Below are positions 37,030 to 48,297 of a DNA stretch of 64,000 nt, piece by piece. A program made the position numbers and the translations under genes. How positions within the stretch are numbered: position 1 is the stretch's first letter; the number at the start of each line of letters is the position of its first letter. Source of the DNA: Alisma plantago-aquatica (taxonomy: Eukaryota > Streptophyta > Magnoliopsida > Alismatales > Alismataceae); contig OY856409.1 in assembly GCA_963693085.1 (NCBI GenBank), positions 659,352,591 to 659,416,590 of the forward strand. The letters are read 5' to 3'. Below the pieces are notes generated by a model. That model was not told the DNA's origin and did no database searches. It saw nothing but the letters and a program-made list of their open reading frames with translations.

Positions 37030-39259
37030 TCTAGCATCAACAAGGATGCAAGCACTATCGATGGGAACCCGCGCTCATCGAGTGGGGATCCAGGACCCAA
37101 AACTAAATCCTTCAAACAAGCCATCACTGGAGGAGGAGGGGGCGGAGAGGCGGACCCCTTCTTTATCAACGATGAACCAGAGGAGACGATCAATCCTTAC
37201 GATATTGAGATTGTTTATGACAAGGGTTTTCCAGAGATCTTCGTCGCCCCTGAAGCAGAGGAGATAATGAGCAAACCCTTCAAATATGCGGTCATCGTCA
37301 AGCCCATAGATCGGCATGTAGGTTTCCTAACCATGGCAGAATGGCTGAAGCTCCTGTGGAAACCGGCCGGAAGATTTGAACTTTATGAACTTTTAGAATA
37401 GTACTATGTTGTGCAGTTTTGTAGCAGATTAGACCAAGAAAATGCCCTAACCAAAGGTCCATGGGCTCTGTTCGGTATCTGCCTCATGGTATGGACATGG
37501 GATAGCTATTTCGAACCATCAAAGCTCCTTCCAGATCACATTGTCACATGGATCAGAGTCATTAGGGGTGTAAACGGTGCGGGTACGGTGCGGGTCTGGC
37601 CATACCCATCTAATTTAGCGGGTCTGGTTCCGGTTCTAGACCCGCATAATACAAAACATGGACCCGCACCATACCTGTACCCACAATAATAGTGGGTATG
37701 CGGTGCGGGTATGCGGTTCTGTAAAACATCATATTGTTTATGTAAGAGAAATGACTATGTTATTTATATTTAACACAACAAGATATTGTTATCATATAGT
37801 ATATTAACATGTAATAATTATATTAGACAATGTTATATTCAATACAATAAAATTAATTGAGTAATTGTTTACATATTTGTAGTCATGATCATAACATTTA
37901 ATTTATGTAGAAAGTAATGTAGATTAGTAGACATTTTGATTTTAAGTTTACATATGATGTTCATTATTGTAACTAGAATAGCTAATTCTTAGTTATATGA
38001 CTAGTCTCAACCTTAGAGTAGGATATAATCTCAATAATTATATTAATTAGACTAGTAAAGTATGATATATAACATATTATTTTAGTAGTTACTTATGTAT
38101 AGCGGGTACATGGGTCTAGCGGGTCTGGGTCCAAGCATACCCATTATTGGAGGGTATACGGGTCCAAGGGTATGCGGGTATGAAAAATTAGACCCGTGAT
38201 AGGTTTTTTAAGGGTCCGGATTTGCAGGTCCACGGGTCTACCTGTACCCATTTATAGCCCTAAGAGTCATAGGCATGCCGATTCACTATTACAATAAGGA
38301 AATGTTCTACCAAATCAGGCAGGCAGTGGGCCGACTAGTCAGAGCAGATGATCACTCAACAAACCACACCAGAAGTAGATTTGCAAGGTTAGCCGTCGAG
38401 ATATCTACGTCAAAACGGATTCACCTGGCTATACTGATTAATGGTCGAGAATACAAGGTGGAGTACGAGTCCCTACCAAACATGTGTTTGAAGTGTGGCA
38501 AACTGGGCCATGAAGCAGACATCTTCAGAGGCCCAAACGAACCATCGGATAACCCTAAAGAACCCAACAACAAAGACGATGTGGGGGTCAGGTGGATGGA
38601 GGAGGAGGAAAAATGGCAAACCTATTATGGCAAGAATGTGCTTGCACGTCGTCCACAGAAGAATAAAGATGTGCCCAAGAAAAACACTGCTAAAGGGGCA
38701 CCACAGGGTAATAAATATCAGGTCCTAGAGAAAGAAAAAGAAGAACAAGGGTCTGGCATCCCCTCTGCTAAAGACGGAACTAGTGCCCTACCACACATGA
38801 ATGAAGAAAATCAGGGACCGAAGATTTGGAGGAAGAAGCAAAAAGGAGTGAGGATCTTGATGCTCCTACAAGAGAAAAGACTAACACAGTCACGGCTACA
38901 ACTATGATAGCAGAGAAGTCACAGAACATTCCAGTTACTACCAGCTCAACGCACACAGTAGTGATACCTATAGGCGATGAGGTGATCAGGGATAGACCTA
39001 TAGGCGACGATGCCAACATCAACATGCTGTCAAGACCAGAGGATATCATCCACTCAACTCACGCAGACCAGAACGCAAGCAACACAAACAGTGAAGACAC
39101 TTCAGAGCAATCGGTAATGTCTGGTCAGAAGGCAAAAGAGAAGAAGTCAACTGCAAGCCCAGTGTACCCACCGAAGAATCATCAGTTCAGTACCCGCAGC
39201 AGATCCAAAAGATCTCAAGAAGGGGGTGAGGGGAACAGTGGCTCCCCAGGTGTATAAGA
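37030..39259 (+). pseudogene. LINE ORF1: DUF4283 and zinc-knuckle RNA-binding protein
   Basis: The frame reads in from 37030 without an ATG (…KTKSFKQAITGGG). A DUF4283 domain follows: EIMSKPFKYAVIVKPIDRHV, AEWLKLLWKPAGRFELYELL, a TAG, then DQENALTKGPWALFGICLMV and LLPDHIVTWIRV. The hAT insertion interrupts it at TWIRVI. Its length plus duplication (708 bp) is a multiple of three, and the frame resumes as GMPIHYYNKEMFYQIRQAVG. The knuckle reads CLKCGKLGHEADIF, so the fourth metal ligand Cys is Phe. A frameshift near 38860 puts the tail (to 39257) in another frame. ORF1 proteins coat LINE RNA. Confidence 0.85.
37563..38262. mobile_element. Non-autonomous hAT-type element (700 bp)
   Basis: The ends are TAGGGGTGTAAACGG and, reverse-complemented, TAGGGCTATAAATGG, which match at 12 of 15 positions. 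The flanking octamer agagtcat is exactly duplicated at 37555-37562 and 38263-38270. The 8-bp duplication and TAGGGnTnTAAA ends are those of the hAT superfamily. Both ends are rich in GGGT/ACCC subterminal repeats, the middle is very AT-rich, and no transposase is present. It lies in LINE ORF1. Confidence 0.9.
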
Positions 39260-39270
39260 TCTTTACTATC

Positions 39271-41392
39271 ATGTGTTTAATGTTAAATACAATCGTCTGG
39301 AACATCAGAGGTGTCGGCAAGCAGAAGGCCAGGAATGTAACGTCCCCGGATTTTCACCTTCTCAAAACCCCATGGAGATGAGAAGACAAAATCCGAACAC
39401 GTTAGGCAATTATTTCAGAGAGTGATGCAGAAGCATAATACGCATACATGAACATTAAACCATAACATACACCATAAAAATTTCTCAACATTCAACATGC
39501 ATATTTATGCAATATGAATTATTACAAAATGATTTACAGTTACATATTGAATGAAAATTCTACAAGTCTGAACATGTATGCTAACAGGATCTTAGACAAA
39601 AGGTACAACTTGGACAACTTCTCACTTCCTGTCTTTTATCTCAAGCTAGCTCTGAACCTAAAACATACATGAAACAATGAATCAACACACAAGGTGTTGT
39701 GCACGTGGGTAGAAAGATACATACTAATATGCTTGTATAATTGAAATAATCTTGAGAAAGAAAGAGTAAAAGAAAACATTATTTAAAGCTATAATCAGGT
39801 AAACATTCCTTTTATTGCTTTCACTTTGATGCGGTTGTACTACACATACTTGCACTTGACTTACATCTAGTGTGGGAAATATAGTATCATCATACATCTA
39901 ACATGGGCCAAGGAATCATACATCCATGTTAGGCAACATACATCCACACTAGGCTATGTTCTCTAGTAGCTACAGCCCATCATACTCATTTATGTTCTAT
40001 TAGATTTGGCGAAGTATAACTCATACTAGTTCAACCAAGCAATCATATCCAAATACGAGCATTCAAGATATTGCATATCATAGGCAACCAGAAAACTAGT
40101 CTTATACTTATTATCTTTATGAATGAATGTTTGTGTGGCATTATATGATGATGTGGACTTGATCTTAGCTCAATCTCTATTTTAGTTGACTACCTTAATC
40201 TCTTATATTTTCCCTTTTGGCATCTATAGATATGAGTGCACGCATATCTATGAATGTCACTATGGAAAGTATATAGAAATTGGGGGACGTCACAAGGCAC
40301 TTCCTCAAACACGTAGTAATCAAGCTCAAAATCCAGATTACAGCGATCTTGGAACCTTGAATTTCTAGTGACACAGCTCTTAAAGCCATCCAGGACATTG
40401 GTTTTTCAAGCTCCCATAGAGTTGAAGCATGAGGCTTCTCCGGCGGCATATGGTTTCTTTGGAATGAAGCAAATTGTGACCTCTGCATTATACAAAGTCA
40501 TAAACAATATATCCATTGCTGTGTGAACAACAGTACGCTCCTGACATTCATATACACGTCACCACGCCTGGCGGGCAGGCCGGCTCTTTAGAAACATCTC
40601 ATAGAACTTAGCCAGGCTAACAGCAACCTTCCTTGGATCGCCATGGGAAATTTCAACTGCATGCTTAACCCCAACGAAAAGATGGGAGGAAAGAGTTTCA
40701 ACCTTAATGAGGACACAAGGTTCAACAACGCCATTATCCAAGCTGGTCTGAGCGACATTGGCAGTACGGGCTTCAAGTTCACCTATAAAAAGGGCCTACT
40801 GTATGAAAGACTGGATAGATCTCTAGCTAATGCATATTGGATCCAACAACACCCACTATTCATCTGTGAAATGTTACCCAGATTTGGCTCTGACCATAAC
40901 CCCATAACTATTCTAAATACCAAAAAGCCTAACAACATCAGAAGATTTAAGGCCAAAGCATCTTGGCAATCAAATCCAACCTTTCAGAATGTTCTCCGGA
41001 AAAACTGGGATTCAGGTCTGCCATTTCAAACTACCCTAGAGCTTGCAAAGAATCCTATACTATCTTGGGAGCTTACGACTAGACGGAATCATGGGAAGCA
41101 AAAGAACCAGCTTATGTCCAAGATTGTTAAAATCCAACACAAGTTAGAACAGAACTATAATGAGGAAGACGACTACAGGTGCCAAAGCTTGGAGGCAGAC
41201 CTCGAGTCAGTCCTCATTAGGGAAGAGGAGGATTGGAGGCAAAGAAGTCATATAAACTGGTTGACATAAGGAGATAAAAATTCCAAATTTTACCATGCCT
41301 ATGTAAGCAACAGACAGAGAAGTAATACAATCCGTAGCCTCCAGGATGAGCAAGGGCAATGGATCTCGGAACCCATAGAGCTTCAATAGCTA
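39271..41392 (+). pseudogene. LINE ORF2, endonuclease domain
   Basis: The ATG at 39271 gives MCLMLNTIVWNIRGVGKQKA, the start of an exonuclease-endonuclease-phosphatase domain. The solo LTR cuts it at KAR. On the far side it resumes as FLKHVVIKLKIQITAILEP, then GFSGGIWFLWNEANCDLCII and IAMGNFNCMLNPNEKMGGKS. TGFKFTYKKGLLYERLDRSL and the final RFGSDHNPITI carry the conserved Asp-His. The catalytic 'GDFN' reads GNFN, so an Asp is lost. Stops lie after ILEP, RVEA and LT. The domain would nick target DNA for target-primed reverse transcription. Confidence 0.88.
39336..40294. mobile_element. Solo LTR (959 bp) in LINE endonuclease
   Basis: The ends TGTAACGTCCCC and GGGGACGTCACA are inverted (11 of 12 match) with TG/CA termini. 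The flanks aggaa (39331-39335) and aggca (40295-40299) form a 5-bp duplication with one mismatch. The right copy gives the codons expected at that place in the endonuclease. There is no coding content. It is not related in sequence to LTRs A, B or C. The orientation cannot be told. Confidence 0.85.
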
Positions 41393-43240
41393 GTGTATAA
41401 CCATTTCAAATTCCTCTTCACAGTGACGTCAATGCCTGCTATCTCTGCTATGGATATGGTACCTAGAAATTTCAAAAGACTCACCAACAATCAACTTCAA
41501 GCACTGGGAGCCACGCCTTCTGAATATGAGGTCTGGAAAATTGTCAAAGACTCAAACCCTTTCAAAGAAGTGGGGTCGGATGACATAGACATGCATTTCA
41601 TCAAAGCCAACTGGAAGATCATTAAACAGTCGACCCTTAAAATGATAAGGAGCATGCTGAATGGGGAACCTATCTCTGATCGGGACGGGGACGCGAGCAT
41701 TGTCCTTATACCAAAAATAAAACAACCCATAAATTGTAACCAGCTAAGACCTATTTCACTTAATAATGTTTGCCTGAAGTTGGCATCCAAAGTCATTATG
41801 GGAAGAGTCAAGAGACATATGCCTCACTGGATCTCGGCCGAGCAAACCAAGTGTGACAAAGTGGATTTTCACCAATCTTTGCTCAAGTTACTATTTTGCC
41901 CTCATTATACCTACTAATGGTCCCAAATTATTCTTCTTGTCTTCATAATCATTATTGAGACTCAAATCCAAGATATGGTGACCAATATAGTTTTTATACA
42001 CCTTATAACACTTCAAATTGGATTCATTCATCACTTTATTCAAAGAATCAAATTGGTCAATCAAACTTTGTCTTTTGATTCTTTGAACAAAGTGATGAAT
42101 GAATCGAATTTAAAGTGGTATAAGGTGTATAAAAACTATATTGGTCACCATATCTTGGATTTGAGTCTCAATAATGATTATGAAGACAAGAAGAATAATT
42201 TAGGACAATTAGTAGGTATAATGAGGGAAAAATAGTAACTTGAGCAAAGATTGGTGAAAATCCACTTTGTCATTATTCTTGTCCAGGAATTTATCCATAA
42301 TCTGAGAAGAAGAACCAGCGCTCCATACATGGCTATAAAGGTGGACCTATCAAAGGCTTATGATAGTATGTCCTGGGATTTCGTCAAACACACTCTGAAC
42401 AGCATGGCATGGCCAGTCAATATCAAAAACTACATCCTTAATTCTCTGTGTACAGGGCACACTAGAGTCATTCTAAATGGGGAACCTCTCCCTGAATTCA
42501 AAACATCTAGGGGTTTGAGGCAAGGTGACCCCCTATCCCCGTATCTCTTTGTTCTCTTTATGGAGAGGCTATCACAACTCATTCACAAATACACTGCAGA
42601 GAAACAGTGGAAACCTATCAAAATTTCACAACAAGGACCGGAAGTTTCACATATCTGCTTCGCTGATGACATCGTCATCTTCGCACGGGCTACCGTGGAA
42701 CAGATGACCATTATTCACAACTATTTCAAGCTCTTTGAAGAGGCATCTGGACAATGGATCTCCATAGAGAAGTCAAAAAGTTTCATTGCGTCTTCTGTCA
42801 ACCGATCCACAAGGGGGGCTATTTGCCGGATCAGCGGTATACAGGAAACTACTGACCTAGGGAGGTACATAGGGGTGCCCCTTATTCACCAAAGAATCAA
42901 CAAAGACACATACTCTTACCTGACTAGCAACATGGAGAGTAGGGTTAATGGTTGGGCAGCTAAAACGCTTACCCTGGCGGGCCGTATATGTCTAGTTAAA
43001 GCAGTCCTAGCTTCGCTTCCCACACACGTTATGCAGACAGCAAAGATTCTGATATCGGTCTGCACAAAACTGGATAACATAATGCGTAGATTCATTTGGG
43101 GGGGAGGTCACAAACCAAACCCATCTTCTCTAGTATAGTGGCACAAGATTACCAGAAACATGGACAACGGAGGTATGGGCATCAAATCGATGGCAAATTG
43201 GAACAAAGTGTTACTGTGGAAGAATACATGGAAATATCTA
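41393..43240 (+). pseudogene. LINE ORF2, reverse transcriptase
   Basis: The RT follows in the same frame: LGATPSEYEVWKIVKDSNPF, IVLIPKIKQPINCNQLRPIS, LNNVCLKLASKVIMGRVKRH. The hairpin insertion breaks it after SAEQT. It resumes at IILVQEFIHNLRR, so about 11 codons (the usual 'FVPGR' stretch) are gone. Next come YMAIKVDLSKAYDSMSWDFV with the first Asp, SRGLRQGDPLSPYLFVLFME, and the active site SHICFADDIVIFA. The thumb region RYIGVPLIHQRINKDTYSYL leads to a TAG after SSLV. The catalytic residues are intact; the gene is not. Confidence 0.92.
41854..42272. repeat. 419-bp near-perfect hairpin (foldback MITE) in LINE RT
   Basis: Two arms of about 199 bp (41854-42052 and 42073-42272) are inverted copies, roughly 96% identical by eye, around a 20-bp loop. 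The outer ends are TGACAAAGTGGATTTTCACC and its complement. I see no target duplication. The RT codons expected here are missing, so a small deletion accompanied the event. The open frame at 41975-42235 is spurious. A transcript would fold into a long double-stranded stem. Confidence 0.88.
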
Positions 43241-44040
43241 AACAATCATGACGTTGTTTGGAATCAAACGGAAGTACAAGAATTCTCATAGAAGCAAAAC
43301 AGGGCGAGCGACCACCCTCTGGAGATTCCTAGATGTTGGCACGCAGTTCATTAAGTCCAATTGCATCAAACAAGTTAACAATGACCTCTCTACATCAGTG
43401 TGGCAGGACAGTTGGGTACCTAGCTACAATGACCTTGCCTCGCTCTGTATCAAACCAATAGAAGAAGAAATACAAGATCTACAAGTCGCAAGCATGTGCA
43501 ACTTCCAAGGGGCATGGGACACTGAGTTCCTATTGAGATACCTTCCTGTAGATTGTGTACGCAAGATAGAAAAGCTCCCATTACCAAACTATACTCAAGG
43601 TCCCGATCTATGGAGATGGAACATGACAAGAGTGGAAGGTATACCACGAGTTCTGCCTACTGTCTCATCCATGGAGACTGTGAACTTCCTATCAATAAAC
43701 TATGGGAAACTATCTGGCATCTAAAAGTACCAAGCAAGGTCAGAACCTTCATGTGGCTTACTGCCCACGAGGCAATCATGACAAATTCACGCAGGAAACA
43801 GTGCAAGTTTACGGACTGTGAAAGTTGCCCTCACTGCAGCACTGCAGAAGAAACTACTGCACATGCACTTTGGTTATGCCCAGCAACACAAGAGGTATGG
43901 GCCAACCTTAATAATTTTGTTGTACCAGGAAATCAGCAGAATATGCAAGTGCAAATCTGGCTCAACAAGCACCTAAGGGGCAACACTGATGAAGCAGCAT
44001 AATTCTCGATAGCGTGCTAGATTATATGGCAAGCCAGGAA
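43241..44040 (+). pseudogene. LINE ORF2, linker and zf-RVT domain
   Basis: The part to about 43635 is open in a shifted frame (TTLWRFLDVGTQFIKSNCIK, STSVWQDSWVPSYNDLASLC, DLWRWNMTR). It returns to the ORF2 frame at SGRYTTSSAYCLIHGDC. The zf-RVT domain follows with KLWETIWHLKVPSKVRTFMW, then CESCPHCSTAEETTAHALW and LCPATQEVWANL, its Cys and His ligands all present. Two compensating indels explain the frame excursion. The domain is typical of plant L1 elements downstream of RT. A TAA follows at about 44000. Confidence 0.85.
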
Positions 44041-44065
44041 TGCATACATTTTCAACAAGGAAATC

Positions 44066-44731
44066 ATGACCAGAGCTCAACAACTCAACCAAATTAAGTT
44101 AATTTGTCACAACACAGCTCCTGCAGCTATGAAGAAGCAAGCATCAAAAGAAAACGGTAAAGAGAACCTATACAGGTTGCTCCAAAACCGGATAGACAAC
44201 ACTTTTATTCTGGCAGATGCTGCTTTCAAATCGAACACAACAGCAGTTGCAGCTGTTAGGATTAATAAGGAAGGTCAATGGATAGAGGGCATAGAGGACT
44301 CAGTTCAGTCTTGCTCAGTTACTGAAGGAGAGATAAAAGCCATTCATCTAGCCTTGACAACCCTCACCCTAAGCAAGCATGAACCGGTAACTATCATCAC
44401 ATATAGTGCAAAAGCTATTCTGGCTATTCAAGGAAATAAAGGAGACTACCCAGTGTTTCGGCCATGGCTAGAGGACATCAACAAAGCTGTGGATGATTTT
44501 GGGGATCTGAATATCATACAGTTACCAAGGGAGCACACATTGTTGGTCGATCGGCTTGCGAAATTCCACCTCAAAAACTTCACGGATGGCCGTATATATA
44601 CGGCTAATCCACTCGACCCTATGGGTCAATCCTTCCACATTCACCCATGTAATGGTATAAGTTCTACCACTTTTAAATTCTTTAATAACAATGTATCTGT
44701 TCGAGATGTAACCCCTGCAAGAGGTGGGTAA
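44066..44731 (+). pseudogene. LINE ORF2, C-terminal RNase H domain
   Basis: An RVT_3-type RNase H: DAAFKSNTTAVAAVRI supplies the first Asp, SVTEGEIKAIHLALTTLTL the Glu, and LVDRLAKFHLKN the last Asp. The third acidic position reads ITYSAKAI where Asp is usual, so this site is altered. It lies in the same frame as RT and ends at the TAA at 44729-44731. A downstream RNase H of this kind is a plant L1 feature and is absent from most animal L1s. Confidence 0.85.
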
Positions 44732-44769
44732 GTTGAATAAAAGTTACCCCTCGTCTTTTAAAAAAAACA
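44732..44769 (+). terminator. LINE 3' UTR, poly(A) signal and tail
   Basis: Only about 38 bp separate the RNase H stop from the LTR. They contain aataaa (44737-44742) and end in a run of eight A's. LTR B resumes at gacgatgatgg (44770). Confidence 0.75.
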
Positions 44770-46939
44770 GACGATGATGGATCTATGGTCAGGGCTCTAC
44801 ATGATATCATTTCACTTGATTATTTAAGTACATTATAGTATTCTTTTAGCATCAGGCATGTTTTCAAACATAAACCATTATAACAATTGCTATAAAGAAA
44901 GAGTACTATTTCTATCAAGTCCATTTCACAGCATTATTAACATTGGGATCCCAGTCCCTCATCATCTCATCATCATGAATCAATAATATGGGTGTTTAAA
45001 TCCTTAGATCATCAAAACACTTGTTACCACTTTAACAGGTAACTTAATGCCATCAAGTCATCTGACAGTGTAAACATGATAATTACAATGCAGGTATTTC
45101 ACATGGCTCTTACAGCCTAATAATCTCTTTTGTTACCTCTTACTAGGCAACATAGCATATCATTGCTTACAAAGTTCATAAAGTACTTTCAATAAACAAA
45201 GCATCATATCTCATACCTGGCTATGTTCACTATCTCATAAAGCCTACATGATTAGTACAGATGATAATAGATACATAAATTTCATATCAGCACAATGCAA
45301 ACAATTATAACATCACTATTCATGGGGTTACACCACTATGCCCTTGCTAGGGTTAGGGTTTCCCTTTTCATTTCAATTAGGGTTAATCATCCCCTTAGCT
45401 TAATTAGGATTAATGACTCATCATTTCATTATCCAACCTTAGAGCTTCATGCTATAAAGTATAACCCAGAATTAGGGTTTCACATTTTCATTCACCTTAT
45501 TTGGAATTAGGGTTTACTATTCACATTGCATCACCCTAGATTAGGGTTTCATAAAACATTACATAGTCTCACCCTAGATTTGAGTTCCACATCACATCAA
45601 ACATCAGGGTTTCTCATAAAAGCACCCTTAGTTAGGGTTTACATTCAAAAACCCACAATTAGGGTTTACTGTTCATCCCAATTAGGGTTTCATGTTCCAT
45701 TACCCATAATTGAGGTCATACCAATGTCATGTATTAGGATTTCACCTATCAATGCCCTCAATTAGGGTTATGATTCATTAACCTTCATAATTAGGGTTTC
45801 ATGATCTCACTATCAAGGATCATACCCTAATTAGACATTCATCCATGTTGAAAGTGTTGAGATTTAACCATTACATGGTTATCATTCATGTAGGAAGTCT
45901 TCTCTCTCATCTTTCTATAAAATGATGCTTACTTCAGATTTGATTAGACTAAGTCACTCAACTTAAATGAAGAATTGACACTTAATCCCATTGTGTCATT
46001 ACTTTCATGATCATAAGAGATTAACTATTTAAAAGATACTAATCACCCTATCTCATCAAGGGTGCCATTATTATAGTCATCCTTGGTTTACATCATATAA
46101 TTATTCAATTAAACAACTGACCTTTAACCACTTTAAGTGTTCATATGATTGATTAATTATCTTCCAAATGATCTTTGTCACTTAGACCTCAAATAGTCTT
46201 GACCAGTCAGACCTCAAACAGTCTTGCTTGTATTATGTCCAAATGGTCTAAGACCGTTTAGACCTTCAAATGGTCTTGAACCAACAATTGAAACCGTTTG
46301 GTAAAGCTAGTCATTGAAACCGTTTGACAAAGTTGTACTTGAAACCGATTGCCAAAGTTGGAATTGAAAACTGTTTAAGCCTCAACCGGTTTGGGATCGT
46401 TTGGTCCCAAATAGTCTTGAGACCGTTATGTCTCAAACAGTCTTGAGACTATTTGGACTCAAATGGTCTTGAAACCGTTTGGTCCAAACCTCCTCAAAAC
46501 CGAATGGACCAAATATGGTCTCCACCACTCATGTTGATTTAGGGTTTCCAATGTTGATCCCCTGATCGATTGAATTCATATATCCACTCATCAATTGAAC
46601 CTAACACCATACATAAAGTGAGCTTAATAGGTCATCCTTCAACTGATTTAAACCTCATTTGATCATCAATTAGGGTTCAGAATCAATTGGATTAGGGTTT
46701 GGAATCGATGATCCCTCAATGTTGATCATTGTGAAACTAGTTACTTTGAAACCATTGGACCACCAACCAAATTGGACATGACCTAACCTCAAATGGTCTT
46801 GAGGACGTTTGGATGACCTCCAAATGGTCTTGAGACTATTTTCCCATTTCATCATCCAAAACCATGACATCCAATTAGGGTTTGGATCATAGGATTGATC
46901 ATCAAATCAGCATTTGATTGCAAATCAACTTGGTATTTT
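44770..46939 (-). repeat. LTR B, right copy, second segment
   Basis: It matches 27347-29488 of the left LTR, including the telo-box field (45345-45835) and the AACGG field (46190-46840). Homology ends at cttggtat near 46936, where unrelated, oppositely oriented LTR sequence starts. The last 1.8 kb (equivalent to 29489-31302, with the promoter) is absent. Confidence 0.85.
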
Positions 46940-47089
46940 TGCAAACCTATAAACTATGATGTAATCATATTTTGGCAAATATGAGAGAGAGACTCATACT
47001 GTGTGTTGATAACTCATTTAATGATGAAATAATGAGAATAAATAAGTATTATTGAATACTTATATTATCCATATTGATTCCTTACTATG

Positions 47090-47370
47090 TGAAACCTAAT
47101 ACATGGTAATGTTATGTGAAACCCTAATATAAGTTAATACTATGTGAACCCTAATACAGGGTAATGCTATGTGAAACCCTAATATAAGTTAATGCTATGT
47201 GAACCCTAATATAGGGTAATGCTATGTGAAACCCTAATATAAGTTAATACTATGTGAACCCTAATATAGGGTAATGCTATGTGAAACCTTGATATAAGTT
47301 AATGCTATGTGAACCCTAATACAAGGTAATGCTATGTGAAACCCTAGTACAGGATGATGCTATGTGAAGT
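47090..47370. repeat. 27/28-bp alternating minisatellite (ctatgtgaaaccctaat)
   Basis: About ten units alternate between gctatgtgaaaccctaatat and gctatgtgaaccctaatata types, giving a higher-order period of about 55 bp. Each unit carries an accctaat half telo-box. Confidence 0.85.
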
Positions 47371-48224
47371 CTTAACACTGAGTAATCCAATGTGAAGTTC
47401 AACTACATATTGATGAGTTATGTATGTAATGAGAAGACCCTTGTAGTGCATGATACGGATATATGATTGTTATCCTGAGTACTAAACATGCAGGTATGTT
47501 GAGATGATGAGCATAGCCAGGTATGGCTATAATGCACTGTATACTAAAAATGTTTCATAGGCCTTATAAGCCTTCATATGCTTTATTGCTTAGTGAGAAA
47601 TAATCTAAAAACTTATGAGCCATGTGTGCCTTATGGTGTTTTACTTATTAAAACTGGTTAGGGCTTCATAAGCCATAATGTGCCTTGTTGCCTATTAAGA
47701 GGTAACAAAAGGTGATATGAGCTTTGTGAACTATGTGGAATAGTTTGTGTAGAAAGATTCATAATGTCCTTGGTCAGATGACCTGAAGGTATGAAGTCAC
47801 CTAATAAGTGGTAACAAGTGTTCTGTGATGGGTTGAGGGTTTAAATACCCATATCCTATAATCATGATGATGAACTTGTTAAGAAGTGGAAATATACATG
47901 ATGAGTTGAGGGATTAAGATCCCAATACTTTGTGAAAAGAGTATGGCTACATGCCATGACTCCACAATGACAATGCCAGGCATTATATATATGATCTAAG
48001 CCTGAAGAGAGTTAATGCTATGGTAATGATTCTATAGTGAATAAATGTTATACGTGTTCTTTATATTCCTTAATGGATAAGTGACATGTTGCTCTATCAA
48101 GTTATAGCTGCAATGCTTTTGATAAAAATAATGTTCTAATCTGTTAGACATTGAATTAAGTGTTGTCAAACAATTATGATTCCTCTGTTCATAATTATCT
48201 TCTTAAGTTGCAATAATAATGTTT

Positions 48225-48297
48225 CTGGTGGAGATTTATATCTCTCACTGGGGAAATTTACAATTGTCTCACCCCCGTGGGAACCACATTTTTAGGT
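48225..48297 (+). promoter_or_regulatory. Conserved LTR block in gag-only element
   Basis: It is the plus-strand counterpart of the block at 2341-2406: ggtggagatttatatctctc, then tctcacccc, then tttttaggtggacg. It lies about 450 bp upstream of the LTR end. Confidence 0.5.

Larger units (their letters stand above)
37028..44769 (+). mobile_element. L1-type LINE with three nested insertions
   Basis: It carries ORF1 (DUF4283 and zinc knuckle), ORF2 (endonuclease, RT, zf-RVT, RNase H), a very short 3' UTR and a poly(A) at 44760-44767. It splits right LTR B. Compared with left LTR B, 280 bp of target (27067-27346) are missing at the insertion and no target duplication is seen. No ATG is visible at the start of ORF1, so the 5' end is probably slightly truncated. 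It contains a hAT-type element, a solo LTR and a long hairpin. Confidence 0.92.
26061..46939 (-). mobile_element. Chromovirus B: Ty3/gypsy LTR retrotransposon with nested LINE
   Basis: The left LTR (26061-31302) and right LTR (36031-37027 plus 44770-46939) flank a 4.7-kb internal region on the minus strand: gag, protease, RT, RNase H, integrase, chromodomain. It inserted into TNP2 copy 2. The right LTR is split by a LINE and lacks about 1.8 kb at its far end, so no target duplication can be checked. From the zinc knuckle to the chromodomain (35048 to 31353) the coding sequence stays in one frame with six stops. This is the best-preserved pol in the window. Confidence 0.88.

Noticed and set aside
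41975..42235. 86-codon plus-strand frame
   Set aside because: It is formed by the hairpin arms and has no family resemblance.
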